From assembly GCF_003012915.1 (NCBI RefSeq), contig NZ_CP027770.1:124001-188000 (forward strand): DNA of 64,000 nt, written 5' to 3'. The position numbers and the translations under genes are program-made. Below, piece by piece: positions 49,379-60,374 of this stretch (position 1 is its first letter; each line of letters opens with the position of its first letter). The notes beneath the pieces are model-generated. The model was given only the letters and a program-made list of their open reading frames with translations, did no database searches and was not told where the DNA came from. This DNA is from Staphylococcus felis (GTDB taxonomy: Bacteria > Bacillota > Bacilli > Staphylococcales > Staphylococcaceae).

Positions 49379-49696
49379 TCATAGTTCAATCATTCTTTCT
49401 GAACTTAATCCTACACGTCCTTTAGGTTGTTCTCCTACTAAATAGTTCATATTTGAGAATTGGTTTTCTGTAACTACGAGCGTTTGCACCATACCACTTG
49501 ATGGGACATGCGCTTTAAGCTTTTCAATTTGATATTTTAAAGTGTTACTATTGAAGATTAATTTACTATAAATTGAGTATTGCATTCTGACGTAACCTTC
49601 ATGCGTTAAAAATTTAACAAACTGTCGATAGGCGCGTTTCTCAAGTGACGTTTCTACAGGTAAATCGAACATAATGATTAGCCTCAAAAATCTCAC
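49379..49696 (-). CDS. cas2: Cas2 (copy 2)
   Basis: The protein is identical to that at 6257-6574, starting with GTG. The downstream overlap with csn2 is kept, but that gene is interrupted here. Confidence 0.92.
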   Translation of the reverse strand: MRFLRLIIMFDLPVETSLEKRAYRQFVKFLTHEGYVRMQYSIYSKLIFNSNTLKYQIEKLKAHVPSSGMVQTLVVTENQFSNMNYLVGEQPKGRVGLSSERMIEL

Positions 49697-49711
49697 CTCA
49701 TCACACTTCCT

Positions 49712-50126
49712 TTAATAGGTCCAAGTTGGAATTCGAATCACTTCAATATCTCCACTTGATAAATATTTGAATAAACTGTCTAGATAAATTTCGATAGCAT
49801 TTACTAAATAGTATTGTTTAGGTCCTATTTTTAATTTTTTATTTAATATATTAAGTATGGCTCTTTTTTCTTTGGTTTCAAACTTTTCTTTAATATTTTT
49901 TAAAACATAATAATCAACAAGTGGTCTAAAAATCTCCATAAAGTCGGATGCTAAGTTATACATGTTAAATTCATTTTTATGCTTTATTCCTAATTCAGTT
50001 AAGTAGCCTTTGCTCACTATTGTCCTAGCAAGAATTGCTAATAAGACTTGATATCCATAGTCTAGTGCTGCATTTTGTGCATTATCATATCCTCTATGAA
50101 AACCTTCTTCTAATATTTTATTAAAG
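49712..50126 (-). pseudogene. cas1: Cas1, C-terminal part only (copy 2)
   Basis: This is the same fragment as at 6590-7004, cut at the same base by an IS in the same orientation. The missing first half and cas9 are not beyond the IS, where the whiA upstream region begins. Confidence 0.9.
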
Positions 50127-50199
50127 TGAATCGTCTACACTTAGTTGGACAAATTCTATGAGAATAGATATTGTTAAATTAAGAAAGTAGGCGATTTTT

Positions 50200-50481
50200 A
50201 TGACAAGAGAAAGAAGAACTTTTAGTCCTGAATTTAAATTACAAATGGTAAAGCTTTATGAAAATGGTAAGCCTAGAAATGAAATTGCTCGTGAATATGA
50301 TTTAACACCTTCGGCGTTAGGGAAATGGATTAAGCAACATCAAAATACTGGTTCATTTAACCATCAAGATAACTTAACTAATGAAGAAAAAGAACTAAGA
50401 AAATTACGTAAAGAAAATCAACAATTGAAAATGGAAAATGATATTTTAAAGCAAGCAGCGCTGATCATGGGACGAAAATAG
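50200..50481 (+). CDS. IS3-family transposase OrfA (copy E)
   Basis: This is identical to the OrfA at 7078. Confidence 0.93.
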   Translation: MTRERRTFSPEFKLQMVKLYENGKPRNEIAREYDLTPSALGKWIKQHQNTGSFNHQDNLTNEEKELRKLRKENQQLKMENDILKQAALIMGRK

Positions 50482-50522
50482 ATGTCATTCGAAAGAATGC
50501 CAATAAATATTCAGTATCAGCA

Positions 50523-51344
50523 ATGTGCAAAGTCCTGCAAATCTCTAGAAGTAGTTACTATTACGAAATTAACAAATCACCCAACGTTGAAAAAGATGAT
50601 CGAGATAAGGAAATTAGCGATAAAATTATCGAGATTTTCAATTCTAATCGCAAATGTTTTGGAACAAGAAGGATTAAAAATGAACTTATCAAAAATGGTT
50701 TAAATGTCTCAAGACGACGTATAGGACGCATTATGAAAGCAAATAAATTAGTATCTTCTTATACGACATCGAAGTATAAATCATTTCCTTCTCGCTCAAG
50801 TGAACGCGAAATCAATAATGAATTAAATCAAAGTTTCAATAGAAAAGAACCATTGGAAGTTCTTGTCAGTGATTTGACATATGTAAAAGTGGCTGGAAAA
50901 TGGCATTACATATGTTTATTTATTGATCTTTTTAACCGTGAGATTGTTGGGCATAGCGCAGGCTCAAAGAAAGATAGCACGCTTGTATCCAAGGCACTTA
51001 GTAGCATTAGACACGATTTAAGAGACGTACAAATGTTTCACACTGACAGAGGAAAAGAGTTTGATAATCACATGATTGATGATGTACTAGATACCTTTGG
51101 TATCAAAAGATCTTTAAGCATGAAAGGATGTCCATATGACAACGCAGTAGCTGAAAGTACATTTAAAGCGTTAAAAACTGAATTCATTAAACAGTATGAT
51201 TTTAAATCTATTAATCACTTAAAACTCGAATTGTTTGATTATGTTAATTGGTATAACAACATTCGACCTCATAGTGCATTAAATTATCTGACGCCGAAAG
51301 CGTACAAAGATAGTTTCTATAAAAACTGTCTAGAAATCTGTTGA
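50523..51344 (+). CDS. IS3-family transposase OrfB (copy E)
   Basis: This is identical in protein sequence to the OrfB at 7401. Confidence 0.94.
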   Translation: MCKVLQISRSSYYYEINKSPNVEKDDRDKEISDKIIEIFNSNRKCFGTRRIKNELIKNGLNVSRRRIGRIMKANKLVSSYTTSKYKSFPSRSSEREINNELNQSFNRKEPLEVLVSDLTYVKVAGKWHYICLFIDLFNREIVGHSAGSKKDSTLVSKALSSIRHDLRDVQMFHTDRGKEFDNHMIDDVLDTFGIKRSLSMKGCPYDNAVAESTFKALKTEFIKQYDFKSINHLKLELFDYVNWYNNIRPHSALNYLTPKAYKDSFYKNCLEIC

Positions 51345-51420
51345 CATACCAAATGCCTCTTTTAATACAACATAAATCAGTAAAATTGAGTTGGTAAAAC
51401 ATACTTTATAACTTAGGGGT

Positions 51421-51616
51421 GTAAATAAATATAGCAAATTTGATCGATTCCTAAGCCGAGACTTCTGAGGCATCTTGCCGTAACCGAAAATCCATTTTAA
51501 GATTGGGTAGGTTCAATCTTAAAATGAGGTGAGGTGAGGCGTCTAGAAAAGCGAGGCTTTATGGAACAATCAAATAAATGAAATTATTTATATACCAGTC
51601 CGATTTACTATAGAAC
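51421..51616. repeat. Dispersed intergenic repeat, module 2 (second copy, with loop insert)
   Basis: It shares the outer hairpin and the tail ending TATAGAACC with 18047-18175. About 70 bases sit in the loop, including a smaller hairpin ATTTTAAGATTG / CAATCTTAAAAT. The stem is kept although the loop differs. Confidence 0.8.
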
Positions 51617-51760
51617 CATTGTTTGGCTCGCATTTCCTAGGGGGATGGGTCGAGCCTTGGTCTCGACGCTCATCCTATTCCCTCAGGCGTCTCGCCAACA
51701 ATACGACGTGATATACATGTCATTTTACATTAAAATACTTTTAAAAAAAGCCACTTTCGT
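51612..51760. repeat. Dispersed intergenic repeat, module 3 (second copy)
   Basis: This is the inverted copy of 28770-28894, joined directly to module 2. It contains the long hairpin (GGCTCGC ... GCGTCTCGCC with inner GGGATGGGTCGAG / CTCGACGCTCATCC). It then runs into bases that match the ISL3 remnant side of the other copy (TTAAAATACTTTT). No gene is in 51352-51821. Confidence 0.8.
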
Positions 51761-51821
51761 ATCATTGAATGAATCATCTCATTATAAGAAAACTTCGAGA
51801 TATTTATGTCCCAGCCTTATT

Positions 51822-52766
51822 TTATAGCTCAAATTGTTCACCATTCTTAATTTTGGTTGCAATTTCATTAAGCTTTCTCAGTCGATGATTAACGCCTGAT
51901 TTCGAAATGGTGCCTGTACTAACCATTTCCCCTAGTTCTTTTAATGATACATCTTGGTGTTCAATTCTTAACTTAGCCACTTCTCTTAAACGATCCGGCA
52001 ATTGATCCAAACCTATTTCATCATCAATGATTTGAATATTTTCGACTTGCTTCATCGCAGCACTTACGGTTTTGTTAAGGTTTGCTGTTTCACAATTAAC
52101 TAGTCGATTGACTGAATTGCGCATGTCCCTTACAATTCTGACATCTTCAAATTTTAATAAAGCTTGATATCCACCAATGAGACTCAAAAATTCCGCAATA
52201 CGTTCTGCCTCTTTAAGATAGGTGATCCAACCTTTTTTACGCTCTAAATTTTTAGCATTTAGTTCATAACTATTCATCAACTGTGTTAGGCCTTTAGAGT
52301 GACTCTCATATAATGAGAAAATCTCTAAATGATACGACGATGTTTCTGGATTATTGACTGATCCACCTGCTAGAAATGCACCACGCAAATAACTCCGTCT
52401 CATCTCATCATCTTTGACCATTGATTCGTCAATCGCATGTGTAAAAATACCGTCTTTTAAAATTCCTAACTCATCTAATATTGCCTGAGCTTTTGATTTA
52501 ATACGACAAATGTAAATATTATTCTTTTTCAATTTCATTTTCTTTCGTACTAATATTTCAACTTCTACGCGAAAAACGTGCTTGATTAATGAATAGATAC
52601 GTCTTGCTGTTGTTGCATTTTCTGTTTGAATGTTAATGACAAATTGTTGATTAGACAAACTAAGCGCTCCATTCATTCGTATCAATGCACTGAGCTCTGC
52701 TTTGGCATTGTCATTATCAATTTCAATTCGCGTTAGCTCGTTTTTCATGTCAGATGCAAAGCTCAT
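51822..52766 (-). CDS. whiA: Sporulation-type regulator WhiA
   Basis: A 314-residue protein of the WhiA family: an N-terminal LAGLIDADG-like fold ([21 protein letters not shown] at about 130-150) and a C-terminal helix-turn-helix ([31 protein letters not shown]). In non-sporulating Firmicutes it affects division and chromosome segregation. It follows yvcK and rapZ in a conserved three-gene operon. Confidence 0.96.
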   Translation of the reverse strand: MSFASDMKNELTRIEIDNDNAKAELSALIRMNGALSLSNQQFVINIQTENATTARRIYSLIKHVFRVEVEILVRKKMKLKKNNIYICRIKSKAQAILDELGILKDGIFTHAIDESMVKDDEMRRSYLRGAFLAGGSVNNPETSSYHLEIFSLYESHSKGLTQLMNSYELNAKNLERKKGWITYLKEAERIAEFLSLIGGYQALLKFEDVRIVRDMRNSVNRLVNCETANLNKTVSAAMKQVENIQIIDDEIGLDQLPDRLREVAKLRIEHQDVSLKELGEMVSTGTISKSGVNHRLRKLNEIATKIKNGEQFEL

Positions 52767-52791
52767 GATTCACCGATTCCTTTCTATATAT

Positions 52792-53784
52792 CTATTTTTT
52801 GTTTTTCGGATTAAATTGGATAGTACTAACCTCTTGTAATGCAATTTCATATATTAATGTCGCTAACATCTCAGTATCATGACGCACATAATCATCTTGA
52901 GAGATAAGTGCAAGATTTTTGCCCGTTACCACTTTAACACCTTCACGACTTAATTCAGCTTCATCACAGTAAACAGGCTTAGCTCCTTTTGCTTGATATC
53001 GATTTAAAATCTTTTGATCAAAATCAATTTGATTCGCAATCACAAAATCTAATGATTTATCACCAAGTTGAGAATGAATCGCTTTGACATGATCGGTTAC
53101 AGTATAATCATCTGTTTCTCCTGGTTGGGTCATAATATTTGAGACATACAACTTTTTAGCCTCGCTTTGAACGATAGCTTGTGCGATACCTTGCACACAT
53201 AAATTAGAAATAACACTTGTATATAATGAACCTGGTCCCATTACAATTAGGTCTGCTTCAAGTAATGCTTCAAGCGCCTCATCCATAGGCTCAACATTTG
53301 GTGGCTCTAAAAAGACCCGTTTTATTTTTTTATTTTTCATCGGAATATTCGATTCACCAGACACAATTTCTCCATCTTCCATTTCAGCATTTAATGATAC
53401 ACTTGAAATAGTAGACGGAATTACACGTCCTTTTATATTTAAAATTCTACTCAATTCTTTTATAGCATGTCCAAAATCATGTGTTATATTTGTCATCGCT
53501 GCAATCAATAGGTTTCCTAGCGAATGTCCACTGATTTTGTCTTCATCAAATCGATATTGAAATAACGCTTCAAGAGTAGGTTCAATATCACTTAGAGCTG
53601 CTAAAACATTCCGTACATCTCCAGGCGCAGGCATATCCATTTCATCTCGAATCTTCCCTGTACTTCCGCCATCATCAGCAACAGTTACGATAGCTGTAAT
53701 ATCAATCGGGTAACTTTTTAAACCTCTTGCCAAGACAGACAGACCAGTGCCACCGCCTATCAGTACAATTTTGAGTTGTTTCAT
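52792..53784 (-). CDS. yvcK: Gluconeogenesis factor YvcK-like
   Basis: A 330-residue CofD/YvcK family protein with the N-terminal nucleotide motif [15 protein letters not shown], the VADDGGSTG motif and the later [13 protein letters not shown]. It binds UDP-sugars and is needed for peptidoglycan precursor supply and morphology under gluconeogenic growth in Bacillus. The stop is 25 bases before whiA. The ATG overlaps the rapZ stop by 4 bases, showing coupling. Confidence 0.95.
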   Translation of the reverse strand: MKQLKIVLIGGGTGLSVLARGLKSYPIDITAIVTVADDGGSTGKIRDEMDMPAPGDVRNVLAALSDIEPTLEALFQYRFDEDKISGHSLGNLLIAAMTNITHDFGHAIKELSRILNIKGRVIPSTISSVSLNAEMEDGEIVSGESNIPMKNKKIKRVFLEPPNVEPMDEALEALLEADLIVMGPGSLYTSVISNLCVQGIAQAIVQSEAKKLYVSNIMTQPGETDDYTVTDHVKAIHSQLGDKSLDFVIANQIDFDQKILNRYQAKGAKPVYCDEAELSREGVKVVTGKNLALISQDDYVRHDTEMLATLIYEIALQEVSTIQFNPKNKK

Positions 53785-54695
53785 TTTTTCTCGCCACTTT
53801 CAATATGTGCATCGCGATGATGGACATATATATTATAATCGTATGTTTGTTTAAGTTCTTCTGATAAACGTTGTGCTAGTGCAACTGAGCGATGTTGTCC
53901 TCCCGTACATCCGATAGCAATCACAAGTTGAGACTTTCCTTCTTTTTTATAACCGGGAATCATAAATAAAAGTAAATCCAACAATTTTTCATAAAATGTA
54001 TTCGTTTCCTTCCATTTCATGACATACTTATAAACATCTTCATCCATACCTGTCAATGGCCTTAACTCTTCCACATAATAAGGGTTAGGTAAAAATCGCA
54101 CATCAAATACGAGATCCGCATCGATTTGTATCCCGTGCTTAAACCCAAAACTAGATACATTTATTGTAAATGTTGATTTATTCGCTGTATTAAAATAGGC
54201 GTTCACACGTTTTCGCAATGCTTTAGGTGTTAATTCTGTTGTATCTATAGTATAGTTTGCCAAACTACGCACTTCTGATAACAAATTACGTTCTTCATGA
54301 ATTGCTTCGACTAATGTTAAGTCTGATTGTTCTTGAAGTGGATGTTTACGTCTTGTTTCTTTATATCTTGAAATGAGTTTACTCGTTTTTGCATCTACAA
54401 ATATTACATCAACTATAACGTCTTTACGGCTCTGTATTGCATCGATTTCACGTACGAGATATCTGAAAAATTCACGTCCTCGTAAGTCTATCCCCACTGC
54501 GACCTTTTGCATTGATGGGTTGCCTTGTTCCATTAATTCAACAAACTTAGGGAGTAAGATAGGCGGTAAATTATCTACACAAAAATATCCTAAATCTTCC
54601 AAACTTTGAATCACTAATGATTTTCCGGCACCAGAAAGACCTGTCACAATAAGGAGTTCACTTTTTACGATTTCATTTTTTTCTTCATGTTGCAT
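53781..54695 (-). CDS. rapZ: RNase adapter RapZ / YvcJ, P-loop nucleotide-binding protein
   Basis: A 304-residue protein. The Walker A motif GLSGAGKS is near residues 18-25. [22 protein letters not shown] and the C-terminal [12 protein letters not shown] and HHRDAH are family landmarks. In enterobacteria RapZ guides RNase E to GlmZ, while the role in Gram-positives is less clear (competence, YvcJ). The start is taken as MQHEEKNE, since homologues begin close to this point. A start four codons earlier is possible. Confidence 0.94.
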   Translation of the reverse strand: MQHEEKNEIVKSELLIVTGLSGAGKSLVIQSLEDLGYFCVDNLPPILLPKFVELMEQGNPSMQKVAVGIDLRGREFFRYLVREIDAIQSRKDVIVDVIFVDAKTSKLISRYKETRRKHPLQEQSDLTLVEAIHEERNLLSEVRSLANYTIDTTELTPKALRKRVNAYFNTANKSTFTINVSSFGFKHGIQIDADLVFDVRFLPNPYYVEELRPLTGMDEDVYKYVMKWKETNTFYEKLLDLLLFMIPGYKKEGKSQLVIAIGCTGGQHRSVALAQRLSEELKQTYDYNIYVHHRDAHIESGEKK

Positions 54696-54998
54696 GTTTA
54701 TCACCATCCAATATATTCTCTTTTAGTGTACATGAAAACCGTCTCAAGTAGTAGACTCGTATTCCATATTTTATAATTTTAACTTTTGTTCATTTTATCG
54801 TTAACACGAAAAGAAATCTATGCATAAAAAAAGAGTGGTTGAGAAATCTTCGGTCGTAAAAATTTCGTCACACCACACTACAAAGGACTTCGAGATCAGG
54901 AAGAACGTCTTTTGTTACATATATACTGAATCCAATTTTTTCTCCCATTGATTCAATAATTGCTGACCTCAAATGCCCTTATCATTATTTCTAGATGT

Positions 54999-55955
<957 letters not shown>

Positions 55956-56003
55956 TTAATATTATCATTCGCATTTTATACTATTTTATCAGTAAGGGCA
56001 AAC

Positions 56004-57440
56004 TTATATGCTCAATAGCTCATCTAGTGCCATTTCAAGTTGCTTAACAGTGATATCGAACACTTCTGAAACGTCTAATTGAGAATATGTTGGGTCAGTT
56101 GACTTAAAATAAAGATACGTAACTGCCGCAACATATGCCACTACTTTGTCTGTATCCACATGTTTGGCTAACAAACTTTCAGCATAATTAATCCAACTTA
56201 AAAATAACGCTGATTCTTGCTTCGTCGTATCGTGCTGATAAAGTTCTAACATACCTAGGTGAATAAAATGGAGCTTTGTCAGTTGTAAATTTTGAATCAA
56301 ATAGGATAAGTACAATTTTTCATAGTCTCCTAATTCTTCAAGGATGCTCCACACCTCTTTTGTCATGAGTACTTCGTTTCCATTTAATTGTTTAAGCAAA
56401 AACAAGCCGTACAAACGTTGATGTTGATCATCACTCGTTAATAAAGGTTTAATCTGTGCATTAAAATATTGAAAACTTTCTTCAATGTCCCATGGTGTGG
56501 GCCCTGGATGCACTTTTGAAACTTGAACTAAACGCTCCCAAAAATACTGACTTTGCGCACGATTTCCCAAGTAATAATAATTAAACGCTAATGCATGGAA
56601 GAGTTGAAAAGTTTGAAACTTTCCTTTTTTATACAATGGCATTAGTAATTTTTGAGAAGAGGCATATTGTTTCAAGTAACTTAATACAATACCTAACTTA
56701 AACGATTCATCGTCATTAATCGGCACAACTTTATTCAACACCTTCAAATAGTGTTTAAATGACGCGACCTCATTCATGTTGTATAGCAATAAAGTATAAT
56801 GACATAAAGCATGTACATCTGACGAATCCTCTTGAAGAAGTCGCTCAAACATTTCTTTAGCGATTTGGTTTTCGTTAAGATATAAGTAACACATCGCTAA
56901 AAGATTCCTAACTATCCTATTGTCTTGAATTGACTCATCTTGCTTTAAGATGTACTTACGAGCATCTAACAAACGTCCCTGTCCAAATAAATACTGAAAT
57001 ATAATTTGAACAACAAATAATTGACTTTCCGTTTCCAACTGGTGTTCAGCATGGATAGTCACTTCAAACATTTTCTCGAGTTCATCTCGATAGTCGTCAT
57101 CTTGTGCTGTCAATGCATAATTCAAACCGAATAGATAAGCTTTATTCGGTTCATTTAAATCCATATTAAGTTGACTTAATTCATAATAGGCTGCTTCAAG
57201 ATTCTCTCCTTGGCTAATCTCTTCATAAAAAATGGCTTCTGCACGTTCAGGCATATTGCGCTTAGTGTAACAAGTGGCTAGGTTTTGCTTGGCATCAAAG
57301 TTTTCTGGTGACAATTCTAACACTTTTTCGTAATAACGCGTCGCTCTCATATAATCTTGCTGTCTAAATTTCTGTAAAGCTAAGCGTTCATAAACTGAAA
57401 CATCTGAACCTAATTGTATTATATTTTTGTTTTGTGCCAT
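56004..57440 (-). CDS. Tetratricopeptide-repeat protein
   Basis: A 478-residue soluble helical-repeat protein. Clear TPR units are near the start (ALQKFRQQDYMRATRYYEK, LSPENFDAKQNLATCYTK) and in the middle (MCYLYLNENQIAKEMFERL). No signal peptide is present. The start is MAQNKN, because GAGGTGA lies 5 bases before it, and an upstream extension overlaps the acyltransferase gene. The partner is unknown, although the neighbours are lgt and trxB. A scaffold or adapter role is the usual inference. Confidence 0.85.
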   Translation of the reverse strand: MAQNKNIIQLGSDVSVYERLALQKFRQQDYMRATRYYEKVLELSPENFDAKQNLATCYTKRNMPERAEAIFYEEISQGENLEAAYYELSQLNMDLNEPNKAYLFGLNYALTAQDDDYRDELEKMFEVTIHAEHQLETESQLFVVQIIFQYLFGQGRLLDARKYILKQDESIQDNRIVRNLLAMCYLYLNENQIAKEMFERLLQEDSSDVHALCHYTLLLYNMNEVASFKHYLKVLNKVVPINDDESFKLGIVLSYLKQYASSQKLLMPLYKKGKFQTFQLFHALAFNYYYLGNRAQSQYFWERLVQVSKVHPGPTPWDIEESFQYFNAQIKPLLTSDDQHQRLYGLFLLKQLNGNEVLMTKEVWSILEELGDYEKLYLSYLIQNLQLTKLHFIHLGMLELYQHDTTKQESALFLSWINYAESLLAKHVDTDKVVAYVAAVTYLYFKSTDPTYSQLDVSEVFDITVKQLEMALDELLSI

Positions 57441-57456
57441 TATTGTCACCTCACTT

Positions 57457-57942
57457 TCAATTTTTATATTTAATTTGAATTGGATTGCCATACGCTAATG
57501 CATAATCAGGAATATCTTTAGACACGACACTACCCGCACCAATTTCAACGTGACGTCCTATTTTGATACCTGGCAGTACAGTAACATTAGCGCCTACCAT
57601 CGTATGATCCCCAATCACAACTTCACCATAACGAAATGAATCATTTAAAAATTCATGTGTAAGTATGGTTGCATTATAACCAATGATGACATTTTTACCA
57701 ATTGTGATTTTTTCAGGGTAAAGCAAATCCGGCACAACTTTATAAGCTAATGCCGTATGAGGTCCAATCGACATTTTAAGAAAGCGTCGGTATACCCATC
57801 GTTTCAAACGAACAAATGGAATGTAGCGCGCTATTTCTATGATAACTGTATTCTTCAAAATTTTAGTGAATTGAATATAACGATACATTTGCCAAAGTGT
57901 GTTGTAGCGATGTTTGGGAATTATTTTTAGTCTTCTTTTCAT
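57457..57942 (-). CDS. Hexapeptide-repeat acyltransferase
   Basis: A 161-residue left-handed beta-helix acetyltransferase. Hexapeptide units are seen in ITIGKNVIIGYNATI and VVIGDHTMVGANVTVLPGIKIGRHVEIGAGSVV, ending DYALAYGNP as in the maltose/galactoside acetyltransferase-like group. The N-terminus is basic and may touch the membrane. It starts directly after the lgt stop, so it is in the lgt operon. The acceptor is unknown. Confidence 0.87.
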   Translation of the reverse strand: MKRRLKIIPKHRYNTLWQMYRYIQFTKILKNTVIIEIARYIPFVRLKRWVYRRFLKMSIGPHTALAYKVVPDLLYPEKITIGKNVIIGYNATILTHEFLNDSFRYGEVVIGDHTMVGANVTVLPGIKIGRHVEIGAGSVVSKDIPDYALAYGNPIQIKYKN

Positions 57943-58782
57943 TTAACGTCTACCTTTTTGCTGATTTGGCCATGATAATACATTAGCATCTTTGTATAAA
58001 GGGATATTGTTTTTTGTACGTCGCCATACAATGATGACGATTCCTATAACAAGTAGTAAAATTGACATCAATTGTGCAACTCGAATCGTTTCTGTAAGCA
58101 TCAAACTATCTGTACGCAATCCTTCAACAAAGAAACGCCCAACGGAATACCAAATTAAGTACATAAAGAATGTTTCACCTATTCTGAGATGTTTACGTAT
58201 TGTAATAAGCAAAATAAAGCCTAACACATCCCAAATGGACTCATATAAAAAGGTTGGATGGTAATATATTCCATTAATATACATGTTATCAATAATAAAT
58301 TGAGGTAAGTGCAAACTTTCTAAAAATGAACGAGATACTGGGCCACCGTGTGCTTCATGATTCATAAAGTTCCCCCATCTTCCTATACCTTGCGCTAAGA
58401 TAATGCTCGGCGCAACAATATCACCAAGCTGGAAGGGGTGCCAATTTTTTTGATACGCATAATATATCCCCATTGCAAAGGCGCCAATCAATCCTCCATG
58501 AATTGCAATACCACCACGCCATATCATAGGAATTTCTACAGGGTTTTGCAGGTAATATCCCAAATTAAATATGACGAAGTATAATCGTGCAGAGACAATC
58601 GCTACAATAACACAGACAATTAAGATATTAATCAAATCGTCCTCTTTGAATCCTACTTTTTGTGCGCTTTTTTGAGCAATCCAATATGCAATTAATATCG
58701 CTGCTGCAATAATAATACCGTACCATCTAATTTCTAGTGGCCCTAGCGTAAAGGCAACTGGTTCAATATAACTTAAATTCAT
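57943..58782 (-). CDS. lgt: Prolipoprotein diacylglyceryl transferase
   Basis: A 279-residue polytopic membrane enzyme that transfers diacylglycerol from phosphatidylglycerol to the lipobox cysteine of prolipoproteins. Family landmarks are [14 protein letters not shown] (catalytic histidine region) and the Lgt signature [17 protein letters not shown]. About seven hydrophobic segments can be counted. Its start overlaps the hprK stop by 4 bases. Confidence 0.96.
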   Translation of the reverse strand: MNLSYIEPVAFTLGPLEIRWYGIIIAAAILIAYWIAQKSAQKVGFKEDDLINILIVCVIVAIVSARLYFVIFNLGYYLQNPVEIPMIWRGGIAIHGGLIGAFAMGIYYAYQKNWHPFQLGDIVAPSIILAQGIGRWGNFMNHEAHGGPVSRSFLESLHLPQFIIDNMYINGIYYHPTFLYESIWDVLGFILLITIRKHLRIGETFFMYLIWYSVGRFFVEGLRTDSLMLTETIRVAQLMSILLLVIGIVIIVWRRTKNNIPLYKDANVLSWPNQQKGRR

Positions 58783-59711
58783 GATGATGCTCCTTTACCA
58801 TTTTTCATAATTTCAGCATTTAAACGCTCATTAAATTCCTCCGCTGTATTAATGCCCATAATATTCAAACGATAGTTCATCGCAGCAACTTCAATGATAA
58901 CTGCAACATTTCGCCCTGGTCTAACAGGAATCGTCTTTTTCGTAATTTCTGTGTCTAAAATTTTTAAAGTTTCTTGCGATAAGCCAACACGGTCATAAAG
59001 CTTATCTTCACGCCATGTTTCTAAATTAATATTTAAACGTATTCGTTTTTGAGTCAGTATCGATCCAGCACCAAATAAAGTCATAACGTTTATAATACCG
59101 AGTCCACGTATTTCAAGAAGATGTTCAATAATTTTAGGTGGCTTTCCGACTAACTGATCTTTTGTTATCTCTTTAATTTCGACGTTGTCATCCGCAACTA
59201 AGCGATGTCCTCTTTTCACAAGCTCTAGCGCTGTTTCACTTTTACCGATACCAGAATCACCTGTAATGAGTACGCCAATACCATAAACATCGACCAAAAC
59301 ACCATGTAAAGATGTTGACTTTGCAAGTTCATGTTCTAAATATGTCGTTAATCGTCCCATAACACGTGTAGTGGCTTCATCCACATAAATCAGCGGTGTA
59401 TCTGATTCTCTTGAAGCTTGTAGCAATTCTTCCGGTGCTTCATGCCCTCTTGTAATGATAATAGCCGGGGTGTCTGGACGGCATAATTTGCGCATACGGC
59501 CATGCCTTTCTTCATCCGGCAATAAATTATAAAATGATAATTCCGTTGTACCAAGCAATTGTATTCGATTCGATGCATAGTGTGAGAAATAACCCGCCAT
59601 CTCTAATCCAGGTCGGGAAATATCCGTATTATGTATCGGTCGATTTAACCCTTGACTCCCTGAAATAACTTCAAGATTAAATCGCTCTACTAAGTCTTTA
59701 GTTGTTAACAT
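58779..59711 (-). CDS. hprK: HPr kinase/phosphorylase
   Basis: A 310-residue bifunctional enzyme that phosphorylates and dephosphorylates Ser-46 of HPr and so controls carbon catabolite repression through CcpA. The Walker A motif GDSGIGKSE is at 151-159, preceded by the conserved [16 protein letters not shown]. The signature [17 protein letters not shown] follows. It is the first gene of the hprK-lgt-acyltransferase-TPR series. Confidence 0.97.
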   Translation of the reverse strand: MLTTKDLVERFNLEVISGSQGLNRPIHNTDISRPGLEMAGYFSHYASNRIQLLGTTELSFYNLLPDEERHGRMRKLCRPDTPAIIITRGHEAPEELLQASRESDTPLIYVDEATTRVMGRLTTYLEHELAKSTSLHGVLVDVYGIGVLITGDSGIGKSETALELVKRGHRLVADDNVEIKEITKDQLVGKPPKIIEHLLEIRGLGIINVMTLFGAGSILTQKRIRLNINLETWREDKLYDRVGLSQETLKILDTEITKKTIPVRPGRNVAVIIEVAAMNYRLNIMGINTAEEFNERLNAEIMKNGKGASS

Positions 59712-59942
59712 GCACTCACCTCAATGTCTAAAGTTATCTTTATAAATTCTAACAAGATCATACCATGTATCTTATTTACTTCAAATCATCTATCGTTTTG
59801 AAATGAATTCCGTCCTACATTATACATTATAATCGTTTCAGACCTCATAAAAAAGTTTATCACTCGCTATAGCTCATATTCCTTTATACCATTCCATCAC
59901 ATTATATCGCCACTTTACGTTGTTACTAAATAGTCTATAATA

Positions 59943-59979
59943 AAAGAACCACTCACGCATGTACGAGAAGTGGTTCTTT
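59943..59979 (-). terminator. Terminator of the uvrB-uvrA-small gene operon
   Basis: AAGAACCACT and AGTGGTTCTT form a perfect stem with T runs on both sides. It lies 27 bases after the stop of the small gene at 60006. Confidence 0.88.
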
Positions 59980-60005
59980 CAAATCCATAATGTTTCAAAT
60001 TTAAG

Positions 60006-60374
60006 CTATTTCATATTTTTGTATAATTGATCTCTTAACGCTCTAATTGTCTTTTCAATTTCTGTGAATGGATCTTTATTTTCACGTGTATCCTCATTCA
60101 CTCCATCAATTTTGAACCCTTTTCGCAAGTTGTCTGAGACATCACGCAATGTTTGATAGACAACATCTTCAATTTCTGACGTACGTTCTTGGTTAGATTG
60201 ATGACCTTGTTGCTGACTACTTTGTTTCGATTGTTTTTGTTGAAACTGATCCGTACCTTCTGATTCACTTGACCCTCTATTCGTATTCATTGCATCAAGT
60301 AACGTAACCGCTTCTTCTACTGAAATCTTACCTTCTTGTAATAATTCTAAAACTTTAACACTGCCTTGGTTCAT
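60006..60374 (-). CDS. YvlB/SHOCT-like small protein downstream of uvrA
   Basis: A 122-residue protein. Residues 5-28 ([25 protein letters not shown]) form the short SHOCT-like or YvlB-type N-terminal helix pair. A Gln/Ser-rich linker (45-65) and a charged helical end follow. The ATG overlaps the uvrA stop by 4 bases. Function is unknown. A link to DNA repair is only by operon position. Confidence 0.78.
   Translation of the reverse strand: MNQGSVKVLELLQEGKISVEEAVTLLDAMNTNRGSSESEGTDQFQQKQSKQSSQQQGHQSNQERTSEIEDVVYQTLRDVSDNLRKGFKIDGVNEDTRENKDPFTEIEKTIRALRDQLYKNMK

Larger units (their letters stand above)
47306..49382 (-). pseudogene. csn2: csn2, copy 2, interrupted by an IS
   Basis: The gene is split by IS copy D. 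The 5' part is 48827-49382 and the 3' part 47306-47601. The site carries a 3-bp duplication (ATG), so this was a direct transposition into an intact gene after the locus had been duplicated. The 5' part differs from copy 1 by one residue (Arg-80 for Ser-80). A short open frame in the 3' part starts at 47596 but has no ribosome-binding site of note. Confidence 0.95.
41895..50126. repeat. Copy 2 of the >=7.0-kb chromosomal duplication
   Basis: This matches 1-7004 in direct orientation, with one extra 1225-bp IS (47602-48826) inside csn2 and one base change (49143). It ends at the same cas1 base as copy 1. To the left it continues into amaP, DUF2273 and asp23, which may or may not be shared with copy 1 outside the window. 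Confidence 0.95.
50127..51351 (+). mobile_element. IS3-family insertion sequence, 1225 bp, copy E
   Basis: This is the same element as at 7005. The left flank AAAG (cas1) and right flank AATGCC (whiA side) do not match each other. The right flank pairs with the left flank of copy C. It therefore marks the right border of the segment added between clpP and whiA. Confidence 0.95.
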
